The notes: generated by a model not told the origin, from the sequence alone. A DNA stretch of 64,000 nt from Pseudomonas agarici (GCF_900109755.1 NZ_FOAR01000001.1:186001-250000); one strand, 5' to 3'. Positions 45,271 to 53,393 are shown, numbered from the stretch's first letter. Made by a program: numbers and translations.

Positions 45271-45684
45271 TCAGCCATTGGCGGCCAGGCGCACGCGCTC
45301 CTTTTCTTCAAATTCCTCTTCCAGCAGAGCGTCTTCCAGATCGCGACGCTCGCCGTTGACTAGCGTCGCGCGTTTAGCTTGCAGCTTGCCAAACAGATGT
45401 TCCAGCGCACGTTCCAGCTTGATGGCCGCCCCATCGATCGCTTGCTCCAGCGTATCGGCTTTATGGGTGACCGAAATCGGTTGATGGTTTTTTGGCCGCG
45501 CCTCTATCTGGCAGCGCATATCATGCGGACCCGGCTTGTCGCCGTTCTCGTCCTTCAGGTGAATTTCGACCCGTGTCAGATCTTGCTCATAACGTTCGAG
45601 TGCGCTCTCAATCGTTGTGCGGACCCACTCCTTCAGTCGAAGGCTGCCTTGAATATGGTTATCACTATTGACTTGGATTTGCAT
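45271..45684 (-). CDS. HPF/RaiA-family ribosome hibernation protein
   Basis: A 137-residue member of the ribosome-associated inhibitor A/hibernation-promoting factor fold, which binds the 30S decoding centre to idle ribosomes. The beta-alpha-beta-beta-beta-alpha pattern is visible: MQIQVNSDNHIQGS, a first helix LKEWVRTTIESALERYEQ, TRVEIHLKDENGDK, and the second helix ADTLEQAIDGAAIKLERAL. The C-terminal tail (DALLEEEFEEKERVRLAANG) is a charged extension, shorter than the dimerisation domain of long HPF. The 5' region holds a 7-base hairpin (45726-45743). This is not the rpoN-linked copy, since rpoN is not nearby. Confidence 0.85.
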   Translation of the reverse strand: MQIQVNSDNHIQGSLRLKEWVRTTIESALERYEQDLTRVEIHLKDENGDKPGPHDMRCQIEARPKNHQPISVTHKADTLEQAIDGAAIKLERALEHLFGKLQAKRATLVNGERRDLEDALLEEEFEEKERVRLAANG

Positions 45685-45725
45685 AGTTATTCCCTTATTT
45701 CAGCTAGCTCGCAAGAGGCTCGCTA

Positions 45726-45743
45726 CACCGCTGGAAAGCGGTG
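45726..45743. promoter_or_regulatory. Hairpin in the 5' region of the HPF-family gene
   Basis: CACCGCT-GGAA-AGCGGTG, a perfect 7-base stem with tetraloop, ends 42 bases upstream of the start codon. It is AT-rich on both sides. It could be a leader structure or a terminator-like stem; on the + strand the bases after it (CAAAAACG) hold no T-run. Confidence 0.35.
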
Positions 45744-45960
45744 CAAAAACGTAACCTCTCACTGACAGAGTTGGGCAGCTGAAAAAACAATTCAAGCCTT
45801 TTTGAAAGATAATTTTTTCCGACGAAAAAAGCCGGACAAGCCGCAAAAGCACTGGTAAGGTCGGGAGTTGGGTCGGGGTGCTTTGTTGTCATTTTTTGAT
45901 ACAAGCTCACTGAAAAAGCGAGTGGAAGGACTCTTTCCGAGCAGAATCGATCGACGCCAA

Positions 45961-45999
45961 CCTCGACATTGTCGAGGTCCTGTCCTGCATGCGGACAGG
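45961..45999. other. Two tandem perfect hairpins upstream of the DUF3509 gene
   Basis: CCTCGAC-ATT-GTCGAGG (45961-45977) and CCTGTCC-TGCATGC-GGACAGG (45979-45999) are separated by one base. Both stems are perfect 7-mers. No T-run follows, so they are not ordinary terminators. They lie about 90 bases before the DUF3509 start, inside a 405-base stretch (45685-46089) without a gene, and may be a 5' leader structure or part of a small RNA. Confidence 0.5.
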
Positions 46000-46089
46000 G
46001 CAGTCAACCTGCCGGTGGTCCGCAATGACGAACTAATCCGGGTGCCGAGCAGTCAATGACTGCGTGTTTCGATCAGAGCGGTGAAGACC

Positions 46090-46419
46090 ATGGACAATCC
46101 CTTTCAGTTGATCAACGACGCCTTCCAGCCCGAATACCGGGTCAATCTGAGCCTGCAACGCCTGGATGGCAGCATCATGCTCACCCTGTCAAACGCAGAC
46201 GGGGTCGTTGCCAAACGGATGATCAGCGCCGAGCAACGCAACGACCGGCGGCGCCTGCAGCGTCTGATCCAGAGCGTGCAGTTCGGCATCGCCATCGAGC
46301 AGGGTCACAGCGCACGGGATATCCTCACCGCGATGACCGACAGCAACAACCTCAAGGTGCTGGCCCGGCCAACCAACGTCGCTGGACCGCGCAGCGGCTA
46401 CCTGAGCAATGGTCTCTAA
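46090..46419 (+). CDS. DUF3509 family protein
   Basis: A 109-residue protein of a family found mainly in Pseudomonas. The start MDNPFQLINDAFQPEYRVNL and the centre RMISAEQRNDRRRLQRLIQ are typical. The function is unknown. It has no signal peptide or membrane segment and looks like a small, basic, soluble protein. The frame is open from a GTG three codons earlier, but the ATG gives the usual N-terminus. Two tandem hairpins lie upstream. Confidence 0.82.
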   Translation: MDNPFQLINDAFQPEYRVNLSLQRLDGSIMLTLSNADGVVAKRMISAEQRNDRRRLQRLIQSVQFGIAIEQGHSARDILTAMTDSNNLKVLARPTNVAGPRSGYLSNGL

Positions 46420-46528
46420 GGCAGCAACCCTCTATTGTCGGGCGCCGGGACAGCCTAGAGCATATTCTTCTCCACGGTATTTGCCGGGCAATATAAACAC
46501 GGTGGCTGGTTGCGGGAGCGTTCTGCTC

Positions 46529-46966
46529 TTACTCTGGTTTTTCTTTGACAGAAGGATATTTTGAGGAAGAGTACCTTACGACGAGAATCGAGAATGCCAA
46601 CAACAGTACTCCGCCACACACATAGACGATCCCCATATCAGGCGCCTTATGATGTGACACATCACTAATCAACAAACGAATCAATGCCGTAACGCCGATG
46701 TACAGCAAAAAACGCAGAGGCATATGATTAGTTTTAAAATAGATCCCGACCATCGCGCCTAATTCAAGGTAAATGAACAACAGCAAAATATCGTCCACGG
46801 CAATGTATTCTTGCCCGAGCATTGCGATGAATGCTCTTATAGCTGCAAAGGCGGTGATAGCCCCAATGCCAAACAAAGCCAGGTAGTGAAACCCTTCTAC
46901 GGCAAGGTTGCCCAAGCTGTTAGCTTCGCCGTGAAGCCTTACTCGCATACGATCTACCCATTTCAT
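46529..46966 (-). CDS. psiE: Phosphate-starvation-inducible PsiE-like membrane protein
   Basis: A 145-residue inner-membrane protein with four helices (FHYLALFGIGAITAFAAIRAF, DILLLFIYLELGAMVGIYF, LLYIGVTALIRLLI and GGVLLLAFSILVV). The motif LELGAMVGIYFKTNHMPLRFLLYI is the PsiE signature, and the order and length match the family. PsiE is induced on phosphate starvation in E. coli, but its function is not known. No Pho box was recognised upstream. Confidence 0.85.
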   Translation of the reverse strand: MKWVDRMRVRLHGEANSLGNLAVEGFHYLALFGIGAITAFAAIRAFIAMLGQEYIAVDDILLLFIYLELGAMVGIYFKTNHMPLRFLLYIGVTALIRLLISDVSHHKAPDMGIVYVCGGVLLLAFSILVVRYSSSKYPSVKEKPE

Positions 46967-47015
46967 AGCATTCTCCCCTACTCCGTCGAATCGACTGAAA
47001 ATTGTTCATAACCGG

Positions 47016-47195
47016 CTACGACACCCACACACCGCCCCCATGATGACGCGACAACAGGTCGCCCTGGGATTCGACCAACGGCTGCACGTTTTGCCGCAGA
47101 CTCTCGGTCCGCTTGGTTTTCACGGTACAGGTCCTCAGCTCGATCGGATGATGCGGGTAGAAGGTGACTGTTTCAATGTCTATGGCCGCATCCAA
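47016..47195 (-). other. Possible small or decayed reading frame
   Basis: Between psiE and yebG (46967-47442, 476 bases) a - strand frame of 59 codons reads, after a TTG, LDAAIDIETVTFYPHHPIEL then RTCTVKTKRTESLRQNVQPL and a stop. The amino-acid composition looks protein-like, but there is no ribosome-binding site and no ATG. The frame continues upstream without a start. It may be the end of a lost gene. Confidence 0.3.
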
Positions 47196-47230
47196 ATATG
47201 AGCAAAAAAGAGACCAGGAACCAGGATGAA

Positions 47231-47313
47231 AGGGGCAGCCTGTGTTTCAAGGCACGTCGATGTGCCACGGGAGCGGAGCTCGCCCACGAAGCAGCCAATC
47301 CAGCGCTGCCCCT
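47231..47313. other. Branched inverted-repeat structure (candidate structured RNA)
   Basis: A 9-base perfect outer stem, AGGGGCAGC (47231-47239) / GCTGCCCCT (47305-47313), encloses two more hairpins: GGCAC / GTGCC (47251-47255, 47262-47266) and GAGC-GGA-GCTC (47271-47281). The resulting three-way or four-way fold would be stable. It is not a tRNA and lacks a T-run. It lies 71 bases before the LexA box of yebG. Confidence 0.4.
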
Positions 47314-47383
47314 GACAAACCCTGAAACCCTGCTACGTTAAAAAGCCACTACCCAAACCCTGGGGATTCGCTTATCCTTTATG

Positions 47384-47399
47384 CTGTATATAAATACAG
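47384..47399. promoter_or_regulatory. LexA (SOS) box upstream of yebG
   Basis: CTGTATATAAATACAG matches the LexA consensus CTGT-N8-ACAG and is only one base away from the ideal E. coli form. It lies 43 bases before the yebG start, where it would block the promoter until DNA damage removes LexA. Confidence 0.88.
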
Positions 47400-47442
47400 T
47401 AATCGCAAAGACAATTTATCGTGAAGGCATATGAGGTGGTAA

Positions 47443-47712
47443 ATGGCCGTCGAAGTGGTATACCGCAGCAGCCGAGATCTGGAGCGCTTGTTCATGGATA
47501 AAGCCGAAGCTGATCGTCATGACAAGATGCTCGAACTGGCCGAGTTGCTGGCTGAAGTCCTGCAAAAAGCCGTGCCCTCGCTGAGCGAGCAACAGGTGGA
47601 AGAAGTCGGTATCTACATGGCGAAGAACCGCGATGTGTTTGCCAAGGCCTTCAAGAGCCAGCCAGATGCCCTCGCCGAGCTGCTTTCGGCTCCGGTCGAA
47701 AGCCAAGCGTGA
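47443..47712 (+). CDS. yebG: SOS-regulon protein YebG
   Basis: An 89-residue protein of the YebG family, induced by DNA damage; its biochemical role is not settled. The start MAVEVVYRSSRDLERLFMDK and the middle DKMLELAELLAEVLQKAVPS are family-typical. There is no membrane segment. The LexA box at 47384-47399 supports the call. GAGGTGG precedes the ATG. It converges with the leucine dehydrogenase gene through a shared terminator. Confidence 0.92.
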   Translation: MAVEVVYRSSRDLERLFMDKAEADRHDKMLELAELLAEVLQKAVPSLSEQQVEEVGIYMAKNRDVFAKAFKSQPDALAELLSAPVESQA

Positions 47713-47725
47713 AGCCTTGTACAAG

Positions 47726-47754
47726 AAGGCCCCCGGCTTCAAATCCAGGGCCTT
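47726..47754. terminator. Bidirectional terminator between yebG and the leucine dehydrogenase gene
   Basis: AAGGCCC (47726-47732) / GGGCCTT (47748-47754) forms a 7-base stem with a 15-base loop, followed by T on the + strand. It lies 14 bases after yebG and 14 bases after the stop of the convergent gene, so it can serve both. Confidence 0.6.
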
Positions 47755-47767
47755 TGCCATGAATACC

Positions 47768-48787
47768 TCAGCGGTACAGCAGTCGCTCCGCGAGCGCGTC
47801 CGCTACCCGCGCCGGCGAGCGCTTTTCCGCCTGTGCATGGGCAAAGACTTCGGTCAGGCGCATGCCGATCCGCGATAGGTGCGCCGTGATATTCGCCAGC
47901 TCCTCGCCCCGATGCTTGAGCGCCACGTAGATCAGGCCGCCGGAGTTGATCACATAGTCCGGCGCATAGAGGATCCCACGCTTTTCCAGTTGATCGGCGA
48001 CGCTCAAGCTGGTCAGCTGGGTGTTGGCGGAACCCGCGACCGCCGCGCAACGCAGTTGCATCACGCTCTGGCTAGTCAGGACATTGCCCAGGCCGCAAGG
48101 GGCAAAGATGTCGCAAGGCGTACTGATCAACGCCTCGCTGATCACCGGGTGTGCGCCGAACTGCGCCATCGCCAGTTGCACTTTGCCCTGGTCATTGTCA
48201 CTGACCAGCAGTTCCGCCCCCGCCGCGTGCAACTGCTCGGCCAGGGCATAACCTACATTGCCCAGTCCCTGGACCGCCACCCGCAGACCTTCGAGATTGT
48301 CGCTGCCCAGACGCGCCATGGCAGTGGCGCGAATGCCGGCGAACACGCCCATGGCCGCATGGGGTGACGGATCGCCGGCGCTGGTGGTGCTGGTGACATG
48401 CTGGGTGCACTGGGCGATGCAATCCATGTCCGCCGTCGAGGTGCCGCTATCGACCGCTGTGATATAGCGACCGTCGAGCTGTTCGATACAGCGCCCGAAC
48501 GCCTCGAACAAGGCCGCCCGGCTTTCGACATGGGGTGGCCGGATGATCACCGCCTTGCCGCCGCCCACCGGCAGCCCGGCGAGAGCGGCCTTGTAGCTCA
48601 TGCCCTGAGCCAGACGAATGGCATCGATCATGGCCGTTTCATCATCAGGATAGGCAAGGTAACGACAACCGCCCAGGGCAGGTCCCAGGCGACGGTTATG
48701 GATGGCAATCACCGCCTTCAACCCAGTCACCGGGTCGACGCTGAGGTGCAGCGATTCAAGGCGAGTGCTTTGCATAAGAGCAAACAT
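47768..48787 (-). CDS. ldh: Leucine/branched-chain amino acid dehydrogenase
   Basis: A 339-residue member of the Glu/Leu/Phe/Val dehydrogenase family, which reversibly deaminates branched-chain amino acids with NAD+. The conserved LGPALGGCRYL and the lysines in GMSYKAALAGLPVGGGKAVI (about residues 65-82) give the substrate and catalytic sites. VAVQGLGNVGYALAEQL near residue 172 is the NAD-binding Rossmann motif. The length and glycine-rich active site fit leucine rather than glutamate dehydrogenase. The start at 48787 lies in a 194-base divergent space with the SirB1-like gene. A terminator is shared with yebG downstream. Confidence 0.88.
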   Translation of the reverse strand: MFALMQSTRLESLHLSVDPVTGLKAVIAIHNRRLGPALGGCRYLAYPDDETAMIDAIRLAQGMSYKAALAGLPVGGGKAVIIRPPHVESRAALFEAFGRCIEQLDGRYITAVDSGTSTADMDCIAQCTQHVTSTTSAGDPSPHAAMGVFAGIRATAMARLGSDNLEGLRVAVQGLGNVGYALAEQLHAAGAELLVSDNDQGKVQLAMAQFGAHPVISEALISTPCDIFAPCGLGNVLTSQSVMQLRCAAVAGSANTQLTSLSVADQLEKRGILYAPDYVINSGGLIYVALKHRGEELANITAHLSRIGMRLTEVFAHAQAEKRSPARVADALAERLLYR

Positions 48788-48981
48788 CGAATAGCCCCCT
48801 GATCACTTCTTGTACAGCAAGTCTCGTACAGCGATTATAGGCTTCATCGCAGAGAATGCCCAAGTACTGAGGAATAAGCCGATGCCCGCTGCAAGCTTTA
48901 TGACATAACTCATCCGGGCTCCGAAGGCACTGGACGAAACCTCGCCACAGGACTAAAACAGAGCATCTGCCGGAGATTTCG

Positions 48982-49785
48982 ATGACCCCCCGTCAAGCCT
49001 TCTTTGCCTGCCTGGACCGCACTCCGCCCGCCATGTTCGAAGCCGCGCTGTGGCTGGCCGCCGAGCATGATCCGGATGCACGACCCGACAGCCTGTTGCG
49101 AGACTTCAAGGACTTGCAGCAGCGGGTCAGCGCAGGCTTACCGATGCTGCCGGTCAGCGAACTGGCGCAGCCGCTGCTGTGCCACCTCAACGACCTGGGT
49201 TTCCAGCAGGATGAGTTCACCCCGTTGCGCCCTCATGCGGCGCTGCTCGATAAGGTCTTGCAACGCAAGCGTGGGCAGCCGCTGGTACTGGCGCTGATTG
49301 CCCTGGAGTTGGCCCGTGGCCTGGAAATCCCGCTGGAAGGGGTGAACTTCCCCGGACACTTCCTGCTGCGAGTGCCGGGAGCCGACCACTTGCTCGACCC
49401 GTGTGGCGGTCGCCGCCTCTACCCCAACGATTGCCGCGAACTGCTTAGCCGCCAATACGGCCCAGGCATGCTTTTGCACGCCGAGCATATGCAAACCGCC
49501 ACGCCGATACAGATGCTCCAGCGCCTGTCGCGTAACCTGCGGCAATTGCATCTGGCCAACGATGATTTCCTCGCCGGGCTGAGGGATGCCGAACGGGTCC
49601 TGGAACTGGGCCAGGGCAACGCCGGCGACTACTTGGCTCGCGCCAGCCTGTACCAGAAGCTGGAATGCCCGAGGGCCGAACGTTACGACCTGGAGCGGGC
49701 CCTGCTACTTAGCGACGACCCCCTCCAGCAGCTACGCCTGACGGAGCGGCTGGGGCAGTTGCCACCCAATACGGTGGTGCATTAG
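48982..49785 (+). CDS. SirB1-family transglutaminase-like protein with TPR-like tail
   Basis: A 267-residue cytoplasmic protein. The N-terminal two thirds is the SirB1/transglutaminase-like domain with GQPLVLALIALELARGLEIPLEGVNFPGHFLLRV (conserved segment at about 95-130; each part is a family motif) and DPCGGRRLY. The expected catalytic cysteine before the LALIALELA helix is replaced by leucine/valine, so enzymatic activity is doubtful. The C-terminal 70 residues form tetratricopeptide-like helices (GDYLARASLYQKL). The exact role is unknown. Confidence 0.85.
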   Translation: MTPRQAFFACLDRTPPAMFEAALWLAAEHDPDARPDSLLRDFKDLQQRVSAGLPMLPVSELAQPLLCHLNDLGFQQDEFTPLRPHAALLDKVLQRKRGQPLVLALIALELARGLEIPLEGVNFPGHFLLRVPGADHLLDPCGGRRLYPNDCRELLSRQYGPGMLLHAEHMQTATPIQMLQRLSRNLRQLHLANDDFLAGLRDAERVLELGQGNAGDYLARASLYQKLECPRAERYDLERALLLSDDPLQQLRLTERLGQLPPNTVVH

Positions 49786-50021
49786 CTCAGATGAAACCTT
49801 ACGCCAGCCCCTTCTGCTTGAAGCAACCATGATCTCAGTAGCACCTGGACGTTCATTTTTCTCGTAGGTCCTTTATCGCTCATCGACTCGTCAGTTTCCC
49901 GCGACACCCGGCGATAATGTTCTCTGATGACTCCCCCGTCACATTCGTGCCCGCCGTTGGCATAGTCATGCACTATTTGAGTCTTTATTTCCGGGGGCAA
50001 ATCCTTATAACTTTTTTCCAA
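49782..50021 (-). CDS. Hypothetical small protein
   Basis: A 79-residue open frame that starts with TTG and has no convincing ribosome-binding site; its stop overlaps that of the SirB1-like gene. The product (MEKSYKDLPPEIKTQIVHDY) is polar with a short helical start. The composition is plausible for a protein but the start is weak, so it could be a remnant or a chance frame. It lies at the entry to an AT-richer accessory stretch. Confidence 0.35.
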   Translation of the reverse strand: MEKSYKDLPPEIKTQIVHDYANGGHECDGGVIREHYRRVSRETDESMSDKGPTRKMNVQVLLRSWLLQAEGAGVRFHLS

Positions 50022-50222
50022 AAATCAATCCAGAACAAACTGGCACAACAACACTCGCTTCGGTCTTTATAAAAAAGCAAACAGCAGGCTTGCGGCGCTA
50101 TTGATACGGACTACAAAAATTCATTCGCTGGCTGGCCGCCAAGACTCGCCTATAAACCTCTCCTGATTCACCATGCAATCAGCCGCCCAGGTCCAGGTAA
50201 TGAGAACAATTGTGCCTCGCCG

Positions 50223-50738
50223 TCAGGCAGTTGATTTTCGCAACTGTTGGTACCGCGCTCTAATCAGATGTTGCTGCAAATGCCGTAGAAAGCCGATTTC
50301 GAAGGCATCGCGTTGATCACCTTCCGGGTAGTCGCGACGAGCCTGGGCCAACTGCCCCCATAAAGGATGGGTGGTTCGCCGATCCAGCCAGAGGTTGGCG
50401 CAGCGTGCGCCACTGGCAATTTCCTGAGCAAATTGTTCGTCCCTGAGGGGAAGCGGTGAATCATTGATACTCCCGTTGGCACTGGTGGAGGGCGCACAGG
50501 CACACGACAAGATATGCTGTTGTCGCAGGATCGCCATGTCGTATAGAGCGATGGCATCCTTGATCAGCTTATTGGCCAGCGCCTGTTGTTGATCGCCCTG
50601 AAAAGTGAGCGTGTGGACACCGTCGAGAAAGAGACAGGCGATATTGCGCAAATGATCGACCGCTTCGCTGGAGTTCAGGAGGTGCGCGGGCAGGCAGCAG
50701 AGCAATGAGCGCTCAATCATGAAAAGGGTGTCCATCAT
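50223..50738 (-). CDS. Hypothetical protein, helical, function unknown
   Basis: A 171-residue protein that I do not recognise. It is mainly helical (VDHLRNIACLFLDGVHTL, LANKLIKDAIALYDMAILR), soluble, and contains several cysteines near residues 14-15, 34 and 79-81. The upstream 47-residue frame overlaps its first 26 bases, so both are likely translated from one message. Codon use is fairly normal for the window, in contrast to the AT-rich block that follows. No neighbour suggests a function. Confidence 0.55.
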   Translation of the reverse strand: MMDTLFMIERSLLCCLPAHLLNSSEAVDHLRNIACLFLDGVHTLTFQGDQQQALANKLIKDAIALYDMAILRQQHILSCACAPSTSANGSINDSPLPLRDEQFAQEIASGARCANLWLDRRTTHPLWGQLAQARRDYPEGDQRDAFEIGFLRHLQQHLIRARYQQLRKSTA

Positions 50739-50856
50739 TGATGTGCGCTAAATGGGTTTGAAACAGATCGTGATGTGCCTTTTGACTACCGGCCTCGAAT
50801 ATGAGCAGCAGGTGATCGGTAAAATTTCTGTCATTTGGATTAACGTTGTTGCTCAC
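50713..50856 (-). CDS. Small hypothetical protein overlapping the next gene
   Basis: A 47-residue frame starting with GTG at 50856, with AGGAG 8 bases upstream; this good spacing decides the start over the longer open frame to 50958. The product, MSNNVNPNDRNFTDHLLLIF and onward, is polar with one hydrophobic patch. Its end overlaps the start of the 171-residue gene by 26 bases, which suggests translational coupling. Not recognised. Confidence 0.5.
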   Translation of the reverse strand: MSNNVNPNDRNFTDHLLLIFEAGSQKAHHDLFQTHLAHINDGHPFHD

Positions 50857-51654
50857 TCCATTAGCTCCTATGCAAAAGCATATCAGCAAGCTCCTTGAGC
50901 CGCTCCGCCGCAGATGTTCCTTCCGAAAGACTCCTTCGGTTCTCAGTCGAAACGACATGGTGATTAGTGCCTAAAAATTTCCCCTCAAAAAATGTGACAC
51001 TCACTCATAGATAGCTCGCATGTAATACAATCGCCCGTTCGACAGTAGGGAATGCGGTGTGCGAGGCGGCCCTCAAATAGACCATAGAATTTTCGGGGAC
51101 AGTATCCATAAAACCAATCAAAAAATTAAGCACTTTTGTAATTAAATGCTTATTTTTTAAAGTATCGGAATTTAACACACTGTGCATGCAGTGCGTGCAC
51201 ACGAATTTCTGTAGGAATTTTACATGACAAAAAAAAATCACCGACAACAATTTATGATTGTGCTGGGAATAGTAAAAAGTACTAATTTGATATACTCAAA
51301 GAGACTCAGAACAAAGACGAGCCATTCCAAACGCATACAAAAATCTTGACGGCCAGCAGAGTAAGGCGCGTTACAAAATAAATTAAAAACTCTCACTTCG
51401 ATGAAGCCATCAGCATGGACAACAAAGTACATTTTATATTATTTTTATATAAATTTTTATGCTGGACTGCTAGCTATTTCCATCCGGCACTTCGACAAGC
51501 GCACATGATTGACTGCAGATGCGTAGCTAAAATATTGAACATACACGCTCTCCTGAATAGTTAACCAGCCTGATTATTTTCGTCGTATTGCTGAAGCTTA
51601 TTCATGGAGCACATAGAAATATAGTCTCTGTTATAGGCAGGTGGTAAGTATTGT
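50857..51654. other. AT-rich non-coding stretch before the XRE gene
   Basis: About 800 bases with much lower GC than the rest of the window and no convincing gene. Short - strand frames (51250-51005, 51432-51238) are Cys- and Phe-rich and lack ribosome-binding sites. The base composition and the orphan genes on both sides suggest foreign DNA. Promoter sequences for the + strand XRE gene probably lie within the last 200 bases. Confidence 0.5.
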
Positions 51655-52254
51655 ATGCACAAGAAGGAAAAAACCGAACATTTGAGAAGCAACATCAAGT
51701 ATTTGATAAAAAGCCGTGGGGAAACGCAGCTATCTCTATGCAATGCCAGCGGCTTGACCAGGACTACCATATATAACATCCTGGAAGGCAGAGTGATCAA
51801 TGTACAGCATTCAACAATTCGCAAAATCTCCGATTTTTTTGGTGTTTTTTATCAGGAAATAGAGACTATTGACTTCGAAGTGAAAGAAACCATAGAAAAC
51901 AGCGTTTCCCTGGACGGAAACATGAATCCAGCAGCTGTCCCTATCATTCAGGAAGCCTTTATTTTGCAGAGCCTGAATAAAAGAGTTGGAGAGTTGGTAA
52001 CGAATCATCCCTTGACTTATTATTTTGGCGTGTCATGCAACTTGATCGGTGTATTGCTGGAAAATGAAATCACGGGATTTAATGAGCCGGGAGATTTGTT
52101 GATTGTAAAAAGGGGGATTTCCAATGTCCATGCTGAAAAATTGGTGTACGACAAAATAATTAAAAAATTATTTGTGACAAACAAGAAAAATATTGATCTG
52201 GAGCGGTTCTGTGTTATAGGCGATCTAATAGACGAGAGACTCAATGGTCACTGA
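51655..52254 (+). CDS. XRE-family regulator with S24-like C-terminal domain
   Basis: A 199-residue regulator. The N-terminal helix-turn-helix is at about residues 10-65 (LRSNIKYLIKSRGETQLSLC, then GLTRTTIYNILEGRV). The C-terminal half (ENEITGFNEPGDLLIVKRGI) resembles the S24/LexA-like fold of phage repressors but shows no Ser-Lys cleavage pair that I can identify. The gene is strongly AT-rich, unlike its distant neighbours. It overlaps the start of the VUT-type transporter frame by 11 bases, so it probably controls or is co-made with it. Confidence 0.8.
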   Translation: MHKKEKTEHLRSNIKYLIKSRGETQLSLCNASGLTRTTIYNILEGRVINVQHSTIRKISDFFGVFYQEIETIDFEVKETIENSVSLDGNMNPAAVPIIQEAFILQSLNKRVGELVTNHPLTYYFGVSCNLIGVLLENEITGFNEPGDLLIVKRGISNVHAEKLVYDKIIKKLFVTNKKNIDLERFCVIGDLIDERLNGH

Positions 52255-53121
52255 TGTGGAAAGTATCAAAAGCGTCAAATACAAACTATTAGGATTTGAG
52301 AGTTGTAGGCGCTTTGCAGTCATCATGATTATTTCCACGGGAAAGGTCATTAAAATAAAAATGAGCGAGTTACTTAAAAGTGAAACAATAGACAACCCAA
52401 GTAAATCGGAGATAAAAAACATATATAGGAGATTTTATTCCAGCGAAAAAATATCGACAGTATATGAGGTGAATGACCACCATGAAACCTCATGGATGAT
52501 CTATACCGCGCTGAATCTACTGCTATTCACGCTTTATATTTTTACCAATCTTGCCGCGACCAAGCCCATTTATGTGGAGCGGCTCGACATCATTGTCACT
52601 CCGGGTATTTTTCTCTATCCCCTGACTTTTTTAATTGTTGATTTATTGAATGAGTCATACGGGCTTAAGCTCGCAAGAAGAGCTATATTACTTGCTTTTG
52701 CAGGTAATGCCCTTATCATACTTTTGCTGAGTGCCTCTACCTATCTTCCGGGATTACCCGGCTGGAAACTTGACTCTCCATATAACGAAATCATTACTCA
52801 TGTGCCTCTGTGCTTTTGGCATCTTCTGTCTCGTTTCTATTTTCTGAATATGTCAATTCGTATCTGCTATGTAAAATTAAGGAGCTGACAAATTCAAGAT
52901 TCTTGTTTTTGCGAGTATTTTTAAGCACTTTGTTTGCCGTGATAATAGATAGCATTCTTTTTTGCTATATCGCTTTTTACGGCAGTATGCAAAACAGCGA
53001 CATAGTCAGCATGATTTACGTACAGGTAATCATAAAAATATTTTTCGCTTTTTTTAATATATTACCTGCCTATGGCGCAAGGTCACTATTTAAAAAATAC
53101 GCACCCAAAAATCAAGTGTGA
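52244..53121 (+). pseudogene. Frameshifted VUT-family (YhhQ/QueT-like) transporter
   Basis: Two adjacent frames together make one integral membrane protein. The first (52244-52888) has a soluble N-terminal domain of about 80 residues, then ALNLLLFTLYIFTNLAATKP and the family segment GIFLYPLTFLIVDLLNESYG. The second (52810-53121) continues with VSFLFSEYVNSYLLCKIKEL and RVFLSTLFAVIIDSILF. The shift lies near 52800-52810: adding one G so that GTGCCT becomes GTGGCCT restores the run HVASVLLASS. VUT proteins carry queuosine precursors or vitamins. It could be a real mutation or a sequencing error; AT-rich like its partner regulator. Confidence 0.65.
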
Positions 53122-53196
53122 CGATTAAAAATTTATTGCTGAAAAAAATGCTCTTCCAACAATGCGGTCAGAGACTGGGGGCGCCGCAATTGACTA

Positions 53197-53339
53197 GGTT
53201 CTGTACGAAATGTTTTCGAGCGAAGGGGCCAGGCAAGGCGAAAGCAAACGAACAAGCGCAGTTGACGGGTGGTCAATGAGCATTGCGAATCGGCTTTCAA
53301 CGCCATATGGGCGAGCACAGATACATTTCCTACAGAGCC
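53197..53339. mobile_element. MITE-like element with 17-base terminal inverted repeats
   Basis: The left end GGTTCTGTACGAAATGT and the reverse complement of the right end, GGCTCTGTAGGAAATGT, match at 15 of 17 positions. TA flanks both ends, fitting a TA target duplication. The 143-base body (containing TTCGAGCGAAGGGG) has no transposase. It lies just after the AT-rich transporter and 54 bases beyond the end of maiA. Confidence 0.65.
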
Positions 53340-53393
53340 TAACAGAACTACCTAGAGCAAGCCTGCTCCAGCAAAGGCCCAGAGTGTCGCTTA

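Noticed and set aside
51005..51250. 81-codon - strand frame in the AT-rich stretch
   Set aside because: Rich in Phe, Cys and His with no ribosome-binding site; such frames are expected by chance in AT-rich non-coding DNA.
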